The position numbers and the translations under genes are program-made. The notes below the pieces were generated by a model. The model ran no database searches and was not told where the DNA came from. It saw only the letters and a program-made list of their open reading frames with translations. DNA of 64,000 nucleotides from Pratylenchus scribneri (Eukaryota > Nematoda > Chromadorea > Rhabditida > Pratylenchidae): assembly GCA_030063045.1 (NCBI GenBank), contig JAQSEB010000143.1, positions 400,592 through 464,591 of the forward strand, written 5' to 3'. Positions 30,853 through 42,551 of the stretch are shown here, in pieces. Positions within the stretch are counted from its first letter, which is position 1. Every line of letters starts with the position of its first letter.

Positions 30853-33800
30853 TCATTCATTCAAGTCCAACACAGATGGTTTCTGATCGTTCTTGGCCTC
30901 CATTTCAGGTTTTGGCGTGGGTGGAGCCTAAACAAATTTTCGTAAATGTTTTTAAATGTTCAATAATAAATTCGTACCATGAATGTTGTGTCGAACACTG
31001 GATCAAATCGAGGAGCTGGCGTTTGTTGTTGATCATTTTCATTGTTGATCGCCGTCATGTATTGCTGTTGCCGTTTTCGTGCCTCCAACATTTCGCGCAC
31101 ATCCTCATTTGGATCCAATCCGATAAGTGAGCTCAATTCCTTGAAATGAATATAAATATTTGGCAAAAATATTGAATATATTTCCCTTAATGATTGTAAA
31201 ACGATAAATATTTGGAGTTATGAACCGTAACCGTATAACAATTTTTTTTGGATAATATAAAGTGACTTCTGATTTTGCGTGCTAAAAATTGGCTGGTGGT
31301 AAATACGTAAGTACCAAATTCCCTTTAATATTAAAAGGATCTACCTTATTGTCGGCTTGAACTTTGGCCAGTTCCGCTTTATTTTGGATGAGAGCATCCA
31401 GCAAATTGCGCAGAATGTATTGAGCCTCGGATGGAATGTGGAATTGGCGTGAGCAGCGAAGCACCAGCGAATCAATGTTGTTCACACTTGTTTGTTCCTC
31501 CAATGTTGGAATGCTGGCTGTGACCATCATTTGACCCGAACGTCGATTGATCGGTTCGAACTGAAAAATAATTTTTATCAATTTTTTCCCACTATTAATT
31601 CTATCCAAAAAATGTTTTACCTCAACAACCTGATCCTCCAAATCCACAATATTCTTCTGGTATTTCATTACTTCTTCTTGGATATAGTTGAGCTTCGCTT
31701 GGAGACCACTTTGATTATCCAAAATGTCGGCTCGCTCTTTCAAATCCGTGGTGATTGCGTAATCGGCACTCAATTTGGTCAATTCCATTTGTAAACAATG
31801 ACGTTCCTGGATCAGACGATTCATTGCCTTTTCCTCCACCTCAACCGCATTCTTTCGAATCACGAGACAATCAATCTAAAATTTATTAATTTGTCAATAT
31901 TTTTTCCCCAATTATTACCGCTCTTTCCATGGCATTCCATTGGTTCTTTGTTCGAAGTGGAGTATTTTGGATGACACTGCGCCTTTTTGCCTTTTTGGTG
32001 GTGCCCTCATCAGCAGTTTCCGCCGTTGTTTTGGGCAGCTCAAACATTGTTGTGCGTCGAATTTTGCGCTCTTCTCGTTCCATCTTCTTCACTTCTTCAT
32101 CGGTTGCGGCCAATATTTCCTTCGTTGTTGCCTCCACATTTTGTTGACGTTTATGAGGATGAGGCGTATGTTGATGAGGAGCACCATCTTCTTCACCATC
32201 ATTAATGTCATCGAAATTCAACATTTGTGGCAATGGAATGTGCGGATTCTGAAATTTTGGTAATATAATAGTTTTTAAAAGTAAAAAATTTTGAGGTCTG
32301 AGAAAAATCACCTCTTTTATGCCAAAAAGATGTGGCAAATATATTAAGCCTAAGTCTAATCTAAGGTATCTGTCCTAATGTTCTTGGAGTATTCTTATTT
32401 TTCTTTGAGTACATCTATCATCCACTCCCAATATTTGTCTTTACTCTTTACCTCAACAACGAAAGTGGCATTGGCGGCTGAATTGATGTTGGATGAAGCA
32501 GCCATTGTTTTCTGTTGTTGACCCCCATTTGCTGCTGTTTTGGCACCACGTCGATTCGGTGGCTGATTTGGCTCAAAGATCGTCTCGCGCCTCTTTTGTT
32601 GGGCCTTAATCCGCTGCATTTCCTCCGCCTTCCTCTTCAAATATTCCGTCTTCATTGCCGTCTCACGTTCCAATTTGTTGATTTTATTCTGCTGTTGGCG
32701 CTGCAATTTCTCCAAAGTGGCCGTCTTTTGTGCATTCGCTGATTGGATTTGGCGCATCCTTTTGGCCTCTTCCTTCAATTGCTTCATCAGATCGACCTGA
32801 ATTTAAACCGTACATTTTTCAACAGAGTAAATTTATTTAGAATAGTCAAAATGGTTCCTAAATCTCAATTTTTCCCTTAATTCCTCTGAAAATACCTTAT
32901 TCCCACATTTCCAACATACTTTCTGCCGTTTCAATGTCTCCAATTCCTTCTTGATCCGCTCACATTCCGATTGTTTCTGATTTTGTTGCAATTGCATTTT
33001 CTTGTTCTGACGTTCAGCCAATTCCAATCGACGATGTTCCGAACGCATTGTTGCCAGCTCCTTTTCGTATTTCTCGCGCACTTTGCTGATTTCTTCTTTT
33101 TGCTTTTGAGTTTGCCTCTTCGATGTCATTTCAGCCAGAATATTGTCCCGTTCAGTCTCAGTTGTTTGGATTCGAGTGGCCAATTCGCCCAATTTCTTCT
33201 CATAATTTTGTCGCATCTGCTCAATTTTCCGTTGGCTTGCTTCCAATTCTTGGACCAGTCGTTCCTTCAAATTGATGTCCTCTTGGAGTTGGGCAACTTC
33301 GCCATATAAGCGCATATGTTCTTAAAATATAGAAAATTATATAAATTGAATTTAAAATAAAATATCATACCTTGTGAATTAGCCTGCTCCTCCTCGTCCA
33401 CTTCATCCTCATCTTCTTCAGCAAGGGAAGCCAACCCATCATCTTCGCCATCATTTTCTTCTTCATCTGTTGGAAGTTCTTCTTTGGCCTCTTCTTTTCC
33501 ATAAACAATTGGAGATATGGCTAAAAATTAATTTTTAATATAATATATAAAATATAAGTAATAATAGTTTTTGATATTTTAATTTAAAAACTAGAATTTT
33601 TCCTAGCGATTTTTGCCTCTTATCGCCTAGCTACGAAACTGCCCCTATTACCCAGTACTAGCTCCCCACCTAAATAAGTGCCTGCATCAAGCTGCTCCCA
33701 TAATTGTATTTTTTCCTGCATATTGGATTTTTTCCATTTTTCTGAATCTATAAGAAAAATGGATTTAATATTTTAGACCCCCATTAAAAAAAATTCAAAT

Positions 33801-35821
33801 AAATTTAAATATTTTTACAAAAGTACCCACCGAGAAGTGCCTTCGCCCGTGCAATGTCCGCCTTTGCGGATTTGATCAGTGAATTTTGTGAAATTGGAGC
33901 ACCACCACCGCTTGGCATGTACGGTGATCCGGGCAAGCTGTTCGTGGCCATTCCCTGTTGTTCAAGTTGGAGGCGAAAATGATGATTTTGTTTGCGCAAT
34001 GCCTCATTGGTTGAATTCAGTTCGATCAATTTGGTCTTCAGTGCTTCCATCTCTTGCAAATATCCCTCAATCATTGCACTGAATTGTTGTTCACCAATTG
34101 CTTCGGCGCCCTCATTCTCTTTGTTCTCCATGCCAGCAACAATGCCTGCGCGAAGTTTGGCCATCTCCAGCTCCTTTTGCAATTCAACACTTCGGCTGCG
34201 AAGAATCTCAATGGTTTCATCCAGGCCTTTGATGCGCATCCGCATTCGTTGATTCTCGACCTGAATAATTTTGAAATTTATTAGTGTTCAAAATTGTTCT
34301 AGAATTTTTTTATAATAACTGTTCTGAAATCCTGAAATCTCCGAAAATGCAAACCTGAAGTTGCTGGTTCTCCAAATATTGATCATTGATCAGCTCCTCT
34401 CCATCCTGACCGATCAGCCTTTTGCCTTGTTTGTATTCCTGCAGTTCGGCCTCCAATGCAACAATTCGGCAACGCATTTCAGTGATCAATTTGCTCGATT
34501 TGTCCTGGTTTGCCACCACACGGTTTTTGATGTTCTTTGCACGGTTGGCATAGTGAAGTGTGTTCAGCGTCTCCACAAAGTCGACGTCACTTGGGCTGGC
34601 GCAGGCAATCATCAGAGTTCGACTGAAATATTTGAATAAAATTGAATATTTTGTAAAATTTTCAAACCTGTTTCCGCCCAACGAATCCTGCAAGAGGCGA
34701 GTCAGTTTTGAGTCACGGTAAGGCACGTGGATGTTTCGACCGCCACCGCTGCCACCTCCCAATGCCGAGATCACATTGCCCAATGCCAACAATCCAGAAT
34801 TGATGCTGATTCCCTCTTTGGCCCGGTCTCCGGTTGCTCCCGTCCTCTTCAGTCGTTCTGAGCCGGCCAAGTCGACAAAATGGAATTTGGCATGTAACAC
34901 TTCAAGTTCTGTGGTCGGCTGCCCAGTGCCATCGTCATTCTCCTCCACCGGCACCACTCGAGTCTGCTTTAGTTGGACGGTGAAAATGGCATGTGACCGG
35001 CTGGACTGCTGGTTCATGTTTGTTGCCGCCGTTGTTCGATTCATGGCACCGGCCTTGAGCGCATTCATCACATCCTGGGCACTGTGCACTGGCTGCCAGA
35101 CGGTTCCGCGCAAATTGATCTCATTTCGAATTGGATCTTCCTGGATTTTGATTGCCCCAAGCCGTGGTCCTTCTGCCAGCAGATCGATGATTTCCTCATT
35201 GTATAGCTACAAATTTGATTAAAGATTAGGTATAAATATTGGAAAATATTGACCTCGATGAATTGGACGAACACCTCGAATGAAGGCTCCAGCTGTGCGG
35301 CCTTAATTGCAATCTTCTTTCGCAAGTCGATTCCATCGAAAATGTGTTGCGCTGCTCGCGGAATAATGCCGGCCATGTGTTCGACTGCCTGCTGTCCAAT
35401 TTGAGTTGCGTCAAAGCTGGTGCCCATTGTGTAGGTTTTTCCGCTGCCAGTCTATAAAAGTGAAGTTTTAATTTGGCCTCAAATATATTAAAAACCTGTC
35501 CATAGGCAATAACAGTTGCGTTGTAACCTTCGAAGGAGCCTTCCAAGAGTCCGGAAATGCACGAATTGTAAATGTCCTGTTGTTTTGTGTGCTCCTCGAA
35601 TACATAGTCTAAAATTTGTTTGTTTAAAGGCTTTATAATGTATGCCACAAACCATAGGTAAAGGCTCGATCTTGGCCAATTGTTATCTGCGGTTCTCCAG
35701 CAGTGACAGCAACACAAATGCTCGCATTTTCAGCCCGCTCTCTTGCATTTTGTGGCCTAATTCGCACTGCTACACAAACGGCGTTGTTGTTGTTGAGTTT
35801 ACCGTTCGACCAATTTTGCAT
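30853..35821 (-). CDS. klp-12: Kinesin-4 family motor, KIF21 type, without WD40 tail
   Basis: Plus-end-directed or microtubule-growth-controlling kinesin. The motor domain (about residues 1-370) starts [21 protein letters not shown]. It has the P loop [13 protein letters not shown] split by an intron (about 35500/35440), switch [14 protein letters not shown], switch [21 protein letters not shown] and the neck [15 protein letters not shown], with spacing typical of KIF21A/B. Then come [19 protein letters not shown] and [18 protein letters not shown], which match the KIF21 stalk. Long Gln/Lys/Glu coiled coils follow (33315-32395), then [13 protein letters not shown], and the end [11 protein letters not shown]. 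Vertebrate KIF21 proteins carry a C-terminal seven-blade WD40 domain; none is found between the coiled coil and the stop or in the next 600 bases. The gene symbol is given by analogy with the C. elegans KIF21 orthologue. Confidence 0.9.
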
Positions 35822-37854
35822 TAATTACCAATATTTTGTTTTATCTAGTAAAAGAAAAGTTTAAGGTCTTCGCGAAAAATGTAAAACTAAAATAAAAAAA
35901 CTTCGGGAATACTAAAGTTGTGAAATTTCAAATGTATGGATGGGATAAGGATAAACATTTAACACACAACTCGGAAACTCGGATTACAAAAAATTCAAGT
36001 GAATTTCAATAAATAAATAAAAATAAATGTTGTGATTGATTTATTTTGTTGGTGAATGAATGCGAATGAATGAATGGAAATTGAATTGAAGAAAGGAAAA
36101 AATAAAAAAGAAGCGGAGGCAATTTTCAAAAAGTAATTATTCGCGGTCAAAATTTCGTGTCGAAAAACAAAAGGGATTATTGGTACAGTAGGGCAAGCAA
36201 CCAAACCAAGCGTTTTCGAGTTTCGACTGACTAATTTGGTTTGGAAAAAAGGTTTTTTATGCAAATAATGTTGGTTTTATCTTTTATCCTCAAAAATATT
36301 GATCAGTGATCAGATCAATTTAGACTCAACTCAAATGCTTTAATTTAAATCTTTGACAACAGTTAAATTAATTTATTTGATCACTTTTAAATGAATTTTG
36401 AAATTCGTCTCCTCTATTCTTAGGCAATTTGGCCAAAATTTCTCTACCACTCCACTATTATTTTTCGGTTCAAAAAGTTTTTGGTAAATTTAATGTTTTT
36501 ATTGCAATGGGCGGCTCCATTTTGACTGCTGACAAACATAAAATAAGCCACAACTCAAAGCAATTTTGCCTTTTGATCTTCATTGGATTTGGCTTTTCAT
36601 TACCACATTCTCGCATAAATCCCGCTGTGCAGATGTGGATCAACAACATCCTCCATTCAATGTCCATTGTAATTCTTGCCATTTACGCTCCTTTTCACGG
36701 ATTTTCCTCTCTTTTCCAACTTTCAACATTAAAGCCTTTTGTGTTGCTGAATGAATTGCACGCAAATAGGCAGCCCACCATCATCACCACATTCCAGCTG
36801 CGCAGCTGCATGGAAAATTCCTGCTTCCTCCATTGTTGGGTTCTCCTTTTTCCCCATCTTCCTCCAAACATTTTAGGTTCATCTATTTTTGAGAAGCTTT
36901 TGAGGAGGAAGCGAGGATTCACCCTAGAGAAGATATTATGTTAAATCGTTAAAAATACGCTGAATTGGAGTAGAATTCTGAACCCTTCTTCTAACTTATT
37001 TCCACCTTTAAATTCCACTTCCTGAACAGAAAAAAATGCTGAGAGCGATAAAATATTCGTTCAATATTATTCCAACCAATTTCCATTCCCGATCATTTTT
37101 TGATTCCAATTCCTTGTTCTTTCCCTTCCTCTTTTCACCAAGAGTAGCACCAAACTCTGTTCGGATCATAATTCATCCGCCGATCCTGCTCCCTGCAAAA
37201 AAAAAACGCCAAATTCATAAGATGGATTGATGAAGGAAATCGGGCAGTTTGGATGCTGTCCAGGCAAACACCGATCCATCTTTCAAGCATTTTTTCCGCG
37301 CATATTTTCCTCTTTTCCTTAACATTTTTGCCCACCAAAACAATGTTGCGGGTTTCTTCACATTATTATCTCCTTTTTTTTGTTCTTTATTCCCGGAAAG
37401 GGAATAAGCAGGTTCAATGAATGGCCACGCGTGAATCCTCTCCCTCGTCCGCTTCAAGCGGCCCAGAAATTCCTTTGCCCGAGGAATCCATCGCCGATCC
37501 CTTTTCACGCGAATTACCCCCATTGGAATTTGGATTGGTTTGGGTGGTTAATCTTCATACAAATTCTTTTAAACTTCAAATTGCGCATATATTTTCCTGT
37601 TTAATATGCAACTATTTAAAATTTATTTATTTAAAGTTAAATTCATCCAATGCGTTACATATTCATTCCTAAACTTTCACCTCCATTACCTTGCACGAAA
37701 GATAAAACCTTTGTTTTACCATCTAATTTTCCGTTTATCCATAAACCTGTTTTTGGCTAATTAAAATGAATCTGATCCAATCATTTTTCTTTCCTTAATA
37801 AATATCACCTTTAAATTCCAGAAATTGGGCAATTTTTGGCCAAAAGTTGTTTGG
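35822..37854. other. Region with weak coding signal, no gene called
   Basis: 2 kb between divergent genes. Stretches at 36430-36940 and 37380-37550 are less AT-rich than the intergenic background and hold overlapping open frames on both strands, for example MATRESSPSSASSGPEIPLP from 37421. None matches a family or joins to the signal-peptide exon at 37855. It may hold an unrecognised gene, upstream untranslated exons, or a decayed gene. Confidence 0.4.
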
Positions 37855-39837
37855 ATGAGGGGCAACCAGAATTTTGCCAGCATCTTTCATTTCATTCTAA
37901 TTTTCTACTCATTTTTTGCATCAATTCTTCAATCAACAAAAGCATCAAGTAAGTAGGTTAAATTATTAAAATTATCTGATGAGTGGATTATGGCCTAAAT
38001 TTTGGTATTAATTTGCCTTTCAAAAAATTGTTGACCATAATTTGGCTTAAGCTCAAATTCTGAAAGTACTATAAAATATTCAAAACAAAATCCAAATAAT
38101 TCCCATTGAGAGAGGCTTCTAATTTTTATATATTTCATTTTTATCCCATCTTTCCAAATAGAATGCGTGGTTAGCAAATGGCGAGAATGGAGGTAAAAAG
38201 TATGCAAAAATTTCAAATTCCCGGTTCCTTCTTCCAGTGAATGCCAAGGGAATTGTGAATTTGCCCAGCGGGTTCGAAATCGAGATGTCCTTAGGCCGCC
38301 ATTCCCGGAACGGGATGAACGTTCCGGCGAATTTTTCATTCGTGAATGTCCGGCACTTTACGAAGTTGAACAATGCACGCCTCGAAGCTGTGCCGATGAA
38401 AGTCCATTTGCAAAGGTCATTCGGGGAAATGAGGCAATTTGGTCAAAATTAAAAATGTTCCTCATCCTAAACAATAATCAATCATTGAAATTGAATGAAT
38501 TTGATTAATCGGTTGAATTTTGAAAAGTGGAAGTTTTTGCAAAAATGATCTTTCTATGATTTTATCTATCTATTCAATCCATTCAATTCAAATGAACCCA
38601 ATGGCGCATGAAAAGCAATCAAATTCGATTAGAATTTTGGATCATTGATCCGAATGCACTTTAGCAGAATCGGCATGAATAGAATTACATTTTGATATCA
38701 TTTTAGTTTCTAGTTTTATTGTTCTATAAAATCTAAAAAAAAAATATTGGAACAAAACCGAATCCCCTTTCCAATTGTCTCATTAATAAAATCATTATTT
38801 ATTCAGTTTCCATTTCCGGCATCAATTCTGAAACGATTGCCTAATTTGACTTCATCTTCGGCGGGGGTCAGTGAAGAATTGACAGCGGAAGCAAGAATAA
38901 AAAGCATCAAAAATGAAACGAGAAGGACCGAACCAAAAACGAAGGCAAAAAAGCAAATTGAACAGACAAATGTGCCCTCAAGGAATAAAATTGCCGGCAT
39001 TGGAATTCACAACGATGTTGAAAGCGGTCAAATCAGGGAGAATAAAAGGCCAAAAGAAGGCGCAACAGCGGCAACAAGACTCGATTGTTCGTAGGGAATT
39101 TATTAAAAAATTTGGCAATTTATAGTGACAAAATAGGGGGATTGAGACGATATTAAAGTGTCACAATTAAATTTTTTCGGCACTTTTCAGTTATATGTAC
39201 TATTGTAGATTTAAAAAAAAAATGAAAGTACCAATTATGGGTGTTAGGATTAGGCTTACGGATATGTCAAATGATATCTCATCCCTGAATAACCCTAACC
39301 CTATATCGAATGACCCACACAGATCACCCTCACGTTTCCCAGAGTTGACCCGAAAAAATCAACGTATAAATAACATCAATTTTTCTTCCCTATTTGTTAA
39401 ATCCGATTTATTGCCGTAGGAACATTTATAGCTGGAGGGGAAATCATTCTCATTTACCCTTTCAATTAATACGATAACTTCAAACAAGAATTAATGCCAA
39501 AAATCCATTATTAATTTGATAAAATTCATTCTTCATTTATTGTTTTTAGGTTCACACCAAAATCAAAGTTGCTGCCGAGTGGTTCGGGCATCGTGTCCAA
39601 CGGATGGTGTCAAATCGAGACAATTAATTCGTTGGTACAGAAAGGTGACGAACAAATTACTTTGCACATTAAAATATGTGCTTTTTGCAGAAAGATGAAC
39701 AATTTTGCCGACCTTATAAATATGCATATTGCGGTGATGATTTTGTGGAGAATGTTTTTGCCAGCGAAAGTGAATGCCTTGATGCTTGTTTCAGTGAAGT
39801 GGAGAAGGCAGTTCTACCCAATTTCCGTGTTATTTGA
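37855..39837 (+). CDS. Secreted thrombospondin type-1 / Kunitz domain protein
   Basis: Exons: 37855-37948, 38162-38192, 38238-38415, 38807-39026, 39550-39644, 39691-39837. All joins keep phase. The start MRGNQNFASIFHFILIFYSF continues to a cleavable-looking signal (QSTKAS). A TSP1 repeat follows: CVVSKWREW-SECQGNCEFAQRVRNR, then ECPALYEVEQCTPRSC. Next is a Lys/Glu-rich linker (TKAKKQIEQTNVPS). A Kunitz-like module then has RWYRK-KDEQFC, YKYAYCGDDF and ESECLDAC. The Kunitz cysteine order is kept, but the usual GGC is YCG and the first cysteine is a CC pair. This is an extracellular matrix or secreted protein of about 250 residues. F-spondin has TSP1 and, in worms, Kunitz domains, but no reeler or spondin domain is present here. 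No function is claimed. Confidence 0.75.
39200..39420. repeat. Dispersed repeat with TAACCCTAACCCTA core, copy 1
   Basis: The sequence TTAGGATTAGGCTTACGGATATG is followed by CCCTGAATAACCCTAACCCTA. The same arrangement recurs at about 62785-62890 (GTTAGGGAGAGTTAGCGGATATG, then CCCTGAATGACCCTAACCCTA). The two ends are roughly complementary, giving a foldback. It lies in an intron of the TSP1/Kunitz gene. Confidence 0.55.
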
Positions 39838-40771
39838 ATGTTGAAAAAAACCCTAATTTGGAGAGCACAAAATGAATGAAGAATACGGTTATGCCATAAC
39901 CCATCAAATGCACAAAAATACATTTTATTCACGATTCATCATTTTTTCATCAAATTTTTGAATTCCAATAAAAATAAAAAAAACCATTAAATTTACATAT
40001 GCTAAAACAAATGATGCTGATGCTGAGTGAAATTGAAGATCGAACTTCTCTTTTATTCCGTATATTTAGATTGGATTGGATAATCAATAACATGTAGCGG
40101 TACTGACAAAATATTTTAGGATAAATTGTCTGAAGTGTATCGATTTATTGATCGATCGGTAGCAAAAACCAAAAAGCAAAGCAAAGCTTCTCGTCTGCTG
40201 GCGAGAGCGCAGCGCGGTTTTAATACAACGATTCATTTGAAATTCTGCTCCCTTCAAAACAATCTGCATTCTTTTACAATTATTGAAAAAAAAATGCATG
40301 CATTTTATTATACACTATTCACATACACATCACAATAAACAGATCGATAGAATAGAAATAAATTTCCCCGTTAAATTATTAGCTATAATTTTTTAAAATC
40401 ATTCTCAAAGTTGGTTGAGTGGCGTTTTGAAAATCGGACATTTATGCGCGTTTTGAAAATTAGTACATTTATAATTTAAATTTACGCCAAGACGAAATGT
40501 CATAAAAATTATTAAAAAAAACTAAAATTAAGTAAAATAAAAATTATACGTTTTTAGTTGCTACATTTCATTTTTAATTTTTCTACTGGATAATTTCTGG
40601 TAAAAAATTTACAATTTTATAATTTAACTCTAGAGGGTTTTTATGATTTGTGAATAAAGTTGTAATTTGTAAGATCTTCTTGAATAATTTATCATAAAAA
40701 AAAATAATAAATAACAAAATTTGTTGCATTGCCTTTTAATCTTCTAATTCAAATCGCGGTAGCATTTTACT
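39838..40771. other. Intergenic between convergent genes
   Basis: AT-rich, no supported gene. It contains the left arm of the inverted repeat around the eL31 gene (40424-40530). Confidence 0.5.
40424..40530. repeat. Inverted repeat flanking eL31 gene, left arm
   Basis: GGCGTTTTGAAAATCGGACA, TTTATGCGCGTTTTGAAAAT, TAGTACATTTATAATTTAAA and TTTACGCCAAG occur here in order. The reverse complement, nearly unchanged, is at about 42326-42432. Confidence 0.88.
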
Positions 40772-42107
40772 TCAACCTTCACTTTCAACATTCACAGTGG
40801 TCAGCCGCTTGAAAGAAGTCACTGGAACGTGGGTGACCTAAAAATGTTGAAATTGTATAATTGTTCATCAATAATGGGAAGGGAAGGGGATGGATTTATC
40901 AAAATTATTACTCATATTGGATTAGATAAAAAAAAATCAAGTCAATTGATTGATTGGGAAAGGGAAATTACTTATTATGTGTGATAACATTTTTTAAAAA
41001 TCTAATTTGGAATTTTGATTCATTAAATAATAACTTCATTATTAAGGAAGCCTGAAACTAGGAACTAGCTACTTGTTTATAATTAGCTGTCTATTATTAA
41101 AAAATATGTAGAGATTGAGACTGTTACGTAGTATTTTCGGTTTTTTTAGAATATATTAATAAATAGAATAGTTGATATTGATTATTTTGGCTTTGTTTCG
41201 AGTTTCGACTCAATTAATTTCTTACTATCCTATCGAATAATTATAACTCATGGCGAAACTTATTAAAAAAAATCATTATAAATGTTTAATAGAATACCAA
41301 GGTATAGAGTTTGTGCGGTGAGTCCTCGTCATCATTGCGTCGACGCGACAAGCGGACACGGACTCGGTATGGAACATTGCTGGAAATTATAGAAATTAAT
41401 TCAAAACAATTCCAATATGGATACCGAACGCCTTGAGACCAGAGGAATTTGTTCAAACGTGTGTCGATGCGAACGTCAGGAGTGCCCATTTGCTTCTCGG
41501 CAAATTTCTTGACCTCTTTGATGGCCCGCGGTGCTCGGTATTTGAAACCACTGAATAAAAAAGAAATATTTAATTTGTCGATAAAAATATTGAAAATGGA
41601 AAAAAGATCAGAGCGGTTCAATGGTTTATTCTAGACCCGAGGCCCCCAACCCGAAACCCAATCGGAAAAATCTCGTCAACACGAAGACGTATTGAATGGA
41701 ACGGTTTATATTTATAATTAGTCATTGTTTGGTCAATAGTTAAAGGGTATTAAACGATTTAAATCAATTTTGATTCAAAACCAAGTTTATAATTGGTCTA
41801 ATCCAACCAAATCAAAATAATCAAAGGATACGTCTTGGAGAGATCTAGCGATACCGATTTTTTATAGGGTTTGTTATCTAGGACAAACCATTGAACCGTT
41901 AAAAACCTTTAAAATCCTTTCGTCATGCTTAATATATTCTGTCATTTTTAATATTTTCAATAAAGATTCAGTAAAATTAGAATAATTAAAAGGTAAACCG
42001 TACATTCCATGAATGAGCTTGTGCATGTGAATGGTGTATTCGCGGGTGACCACCTTGTTCAATGCGCTCTTGGCCTTCTTCTCGCCACGTTGCTTCTTTG
42101 CCGCCAT
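40772..42107 (-). CDS. rpl-31: 60S ribosomal protein eL31
   Basis: Component of the large ribosomal subunit. Four exons: 42107-42004, 41550-41425, 41379-41298 and 40837-40772. The start is [20 protein letters not shown]; then [60 protein letters not shown] and PHKLYTL. The last exon reads [21 protein letters not shown], which is the conserved eL31 end. The introns (about 450, 45 and 460 bases) are large for a short ribosomal gene. Without the distant last exon the frame would end falsely at YTLVFY. An acceptor-like AAATTTCCAG about 50 bases upstream of the ATG could be a trans-splice site. The gene lies between inverted repeats. Confidence 0.96.
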
Positions 42108-42325
42108 ATGCTTTTCGCTGTTTTTTGCTGATTATCGAATTGATTGATAATTGATTTTATTCTCTGGAAATTTTACATAATTTTAATTTTATAAATGAGT
42201 AAATGATTAAATGATTATTTAGTTTTGGTTTCGGAATTGATTCATAGGTTTCAGCCTTTGTTTATTGATCGGTTTGCATTGCATTTGCATTTATTTTATT
42301 TTTTTTTACATTTCATTTTTATTTA

Positions 42326-42432
42326 TTTTTTAATAATTTTAATGACATTTCAACTTTGGCGTAAATTTAAATTATAAATGTACTAATTTTCAAAACGCGC
42401 ATAAATGTCCGATTTTCAAAACGCGCCAATGC
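42326..42432. repeat. Inverted repeat flanking eL31 gene, right arm
   Basis: Reverse-complement counterpart of 40424-40530: TTTAAATTATAAATGTACTA, ATTTTCAAAACGCGCATAAA, TGTCCGATTTTCAAAACGC. It ends about 120 bases before the next gene's ATG. Confidence 0.88.
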
Positions 42433-42551
42433 GTCAAAGTTTTAGCGAATTATTTAATGGTATTAGCTTCGGTGACTTGGAAATAGGGCAAATTGACTTT
42501 AGTAATCAACAATACTTTACAGATTTTTTGCATAAAAAGTAAAAACTTAAA

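Noticed and set aside
41286..41621. eL31 gene ending at YTLVFY in its third exon
   Set aside because: The conserved C-terminal exon [21 protein letters not shown] is present 460 bases further on with matching phase.
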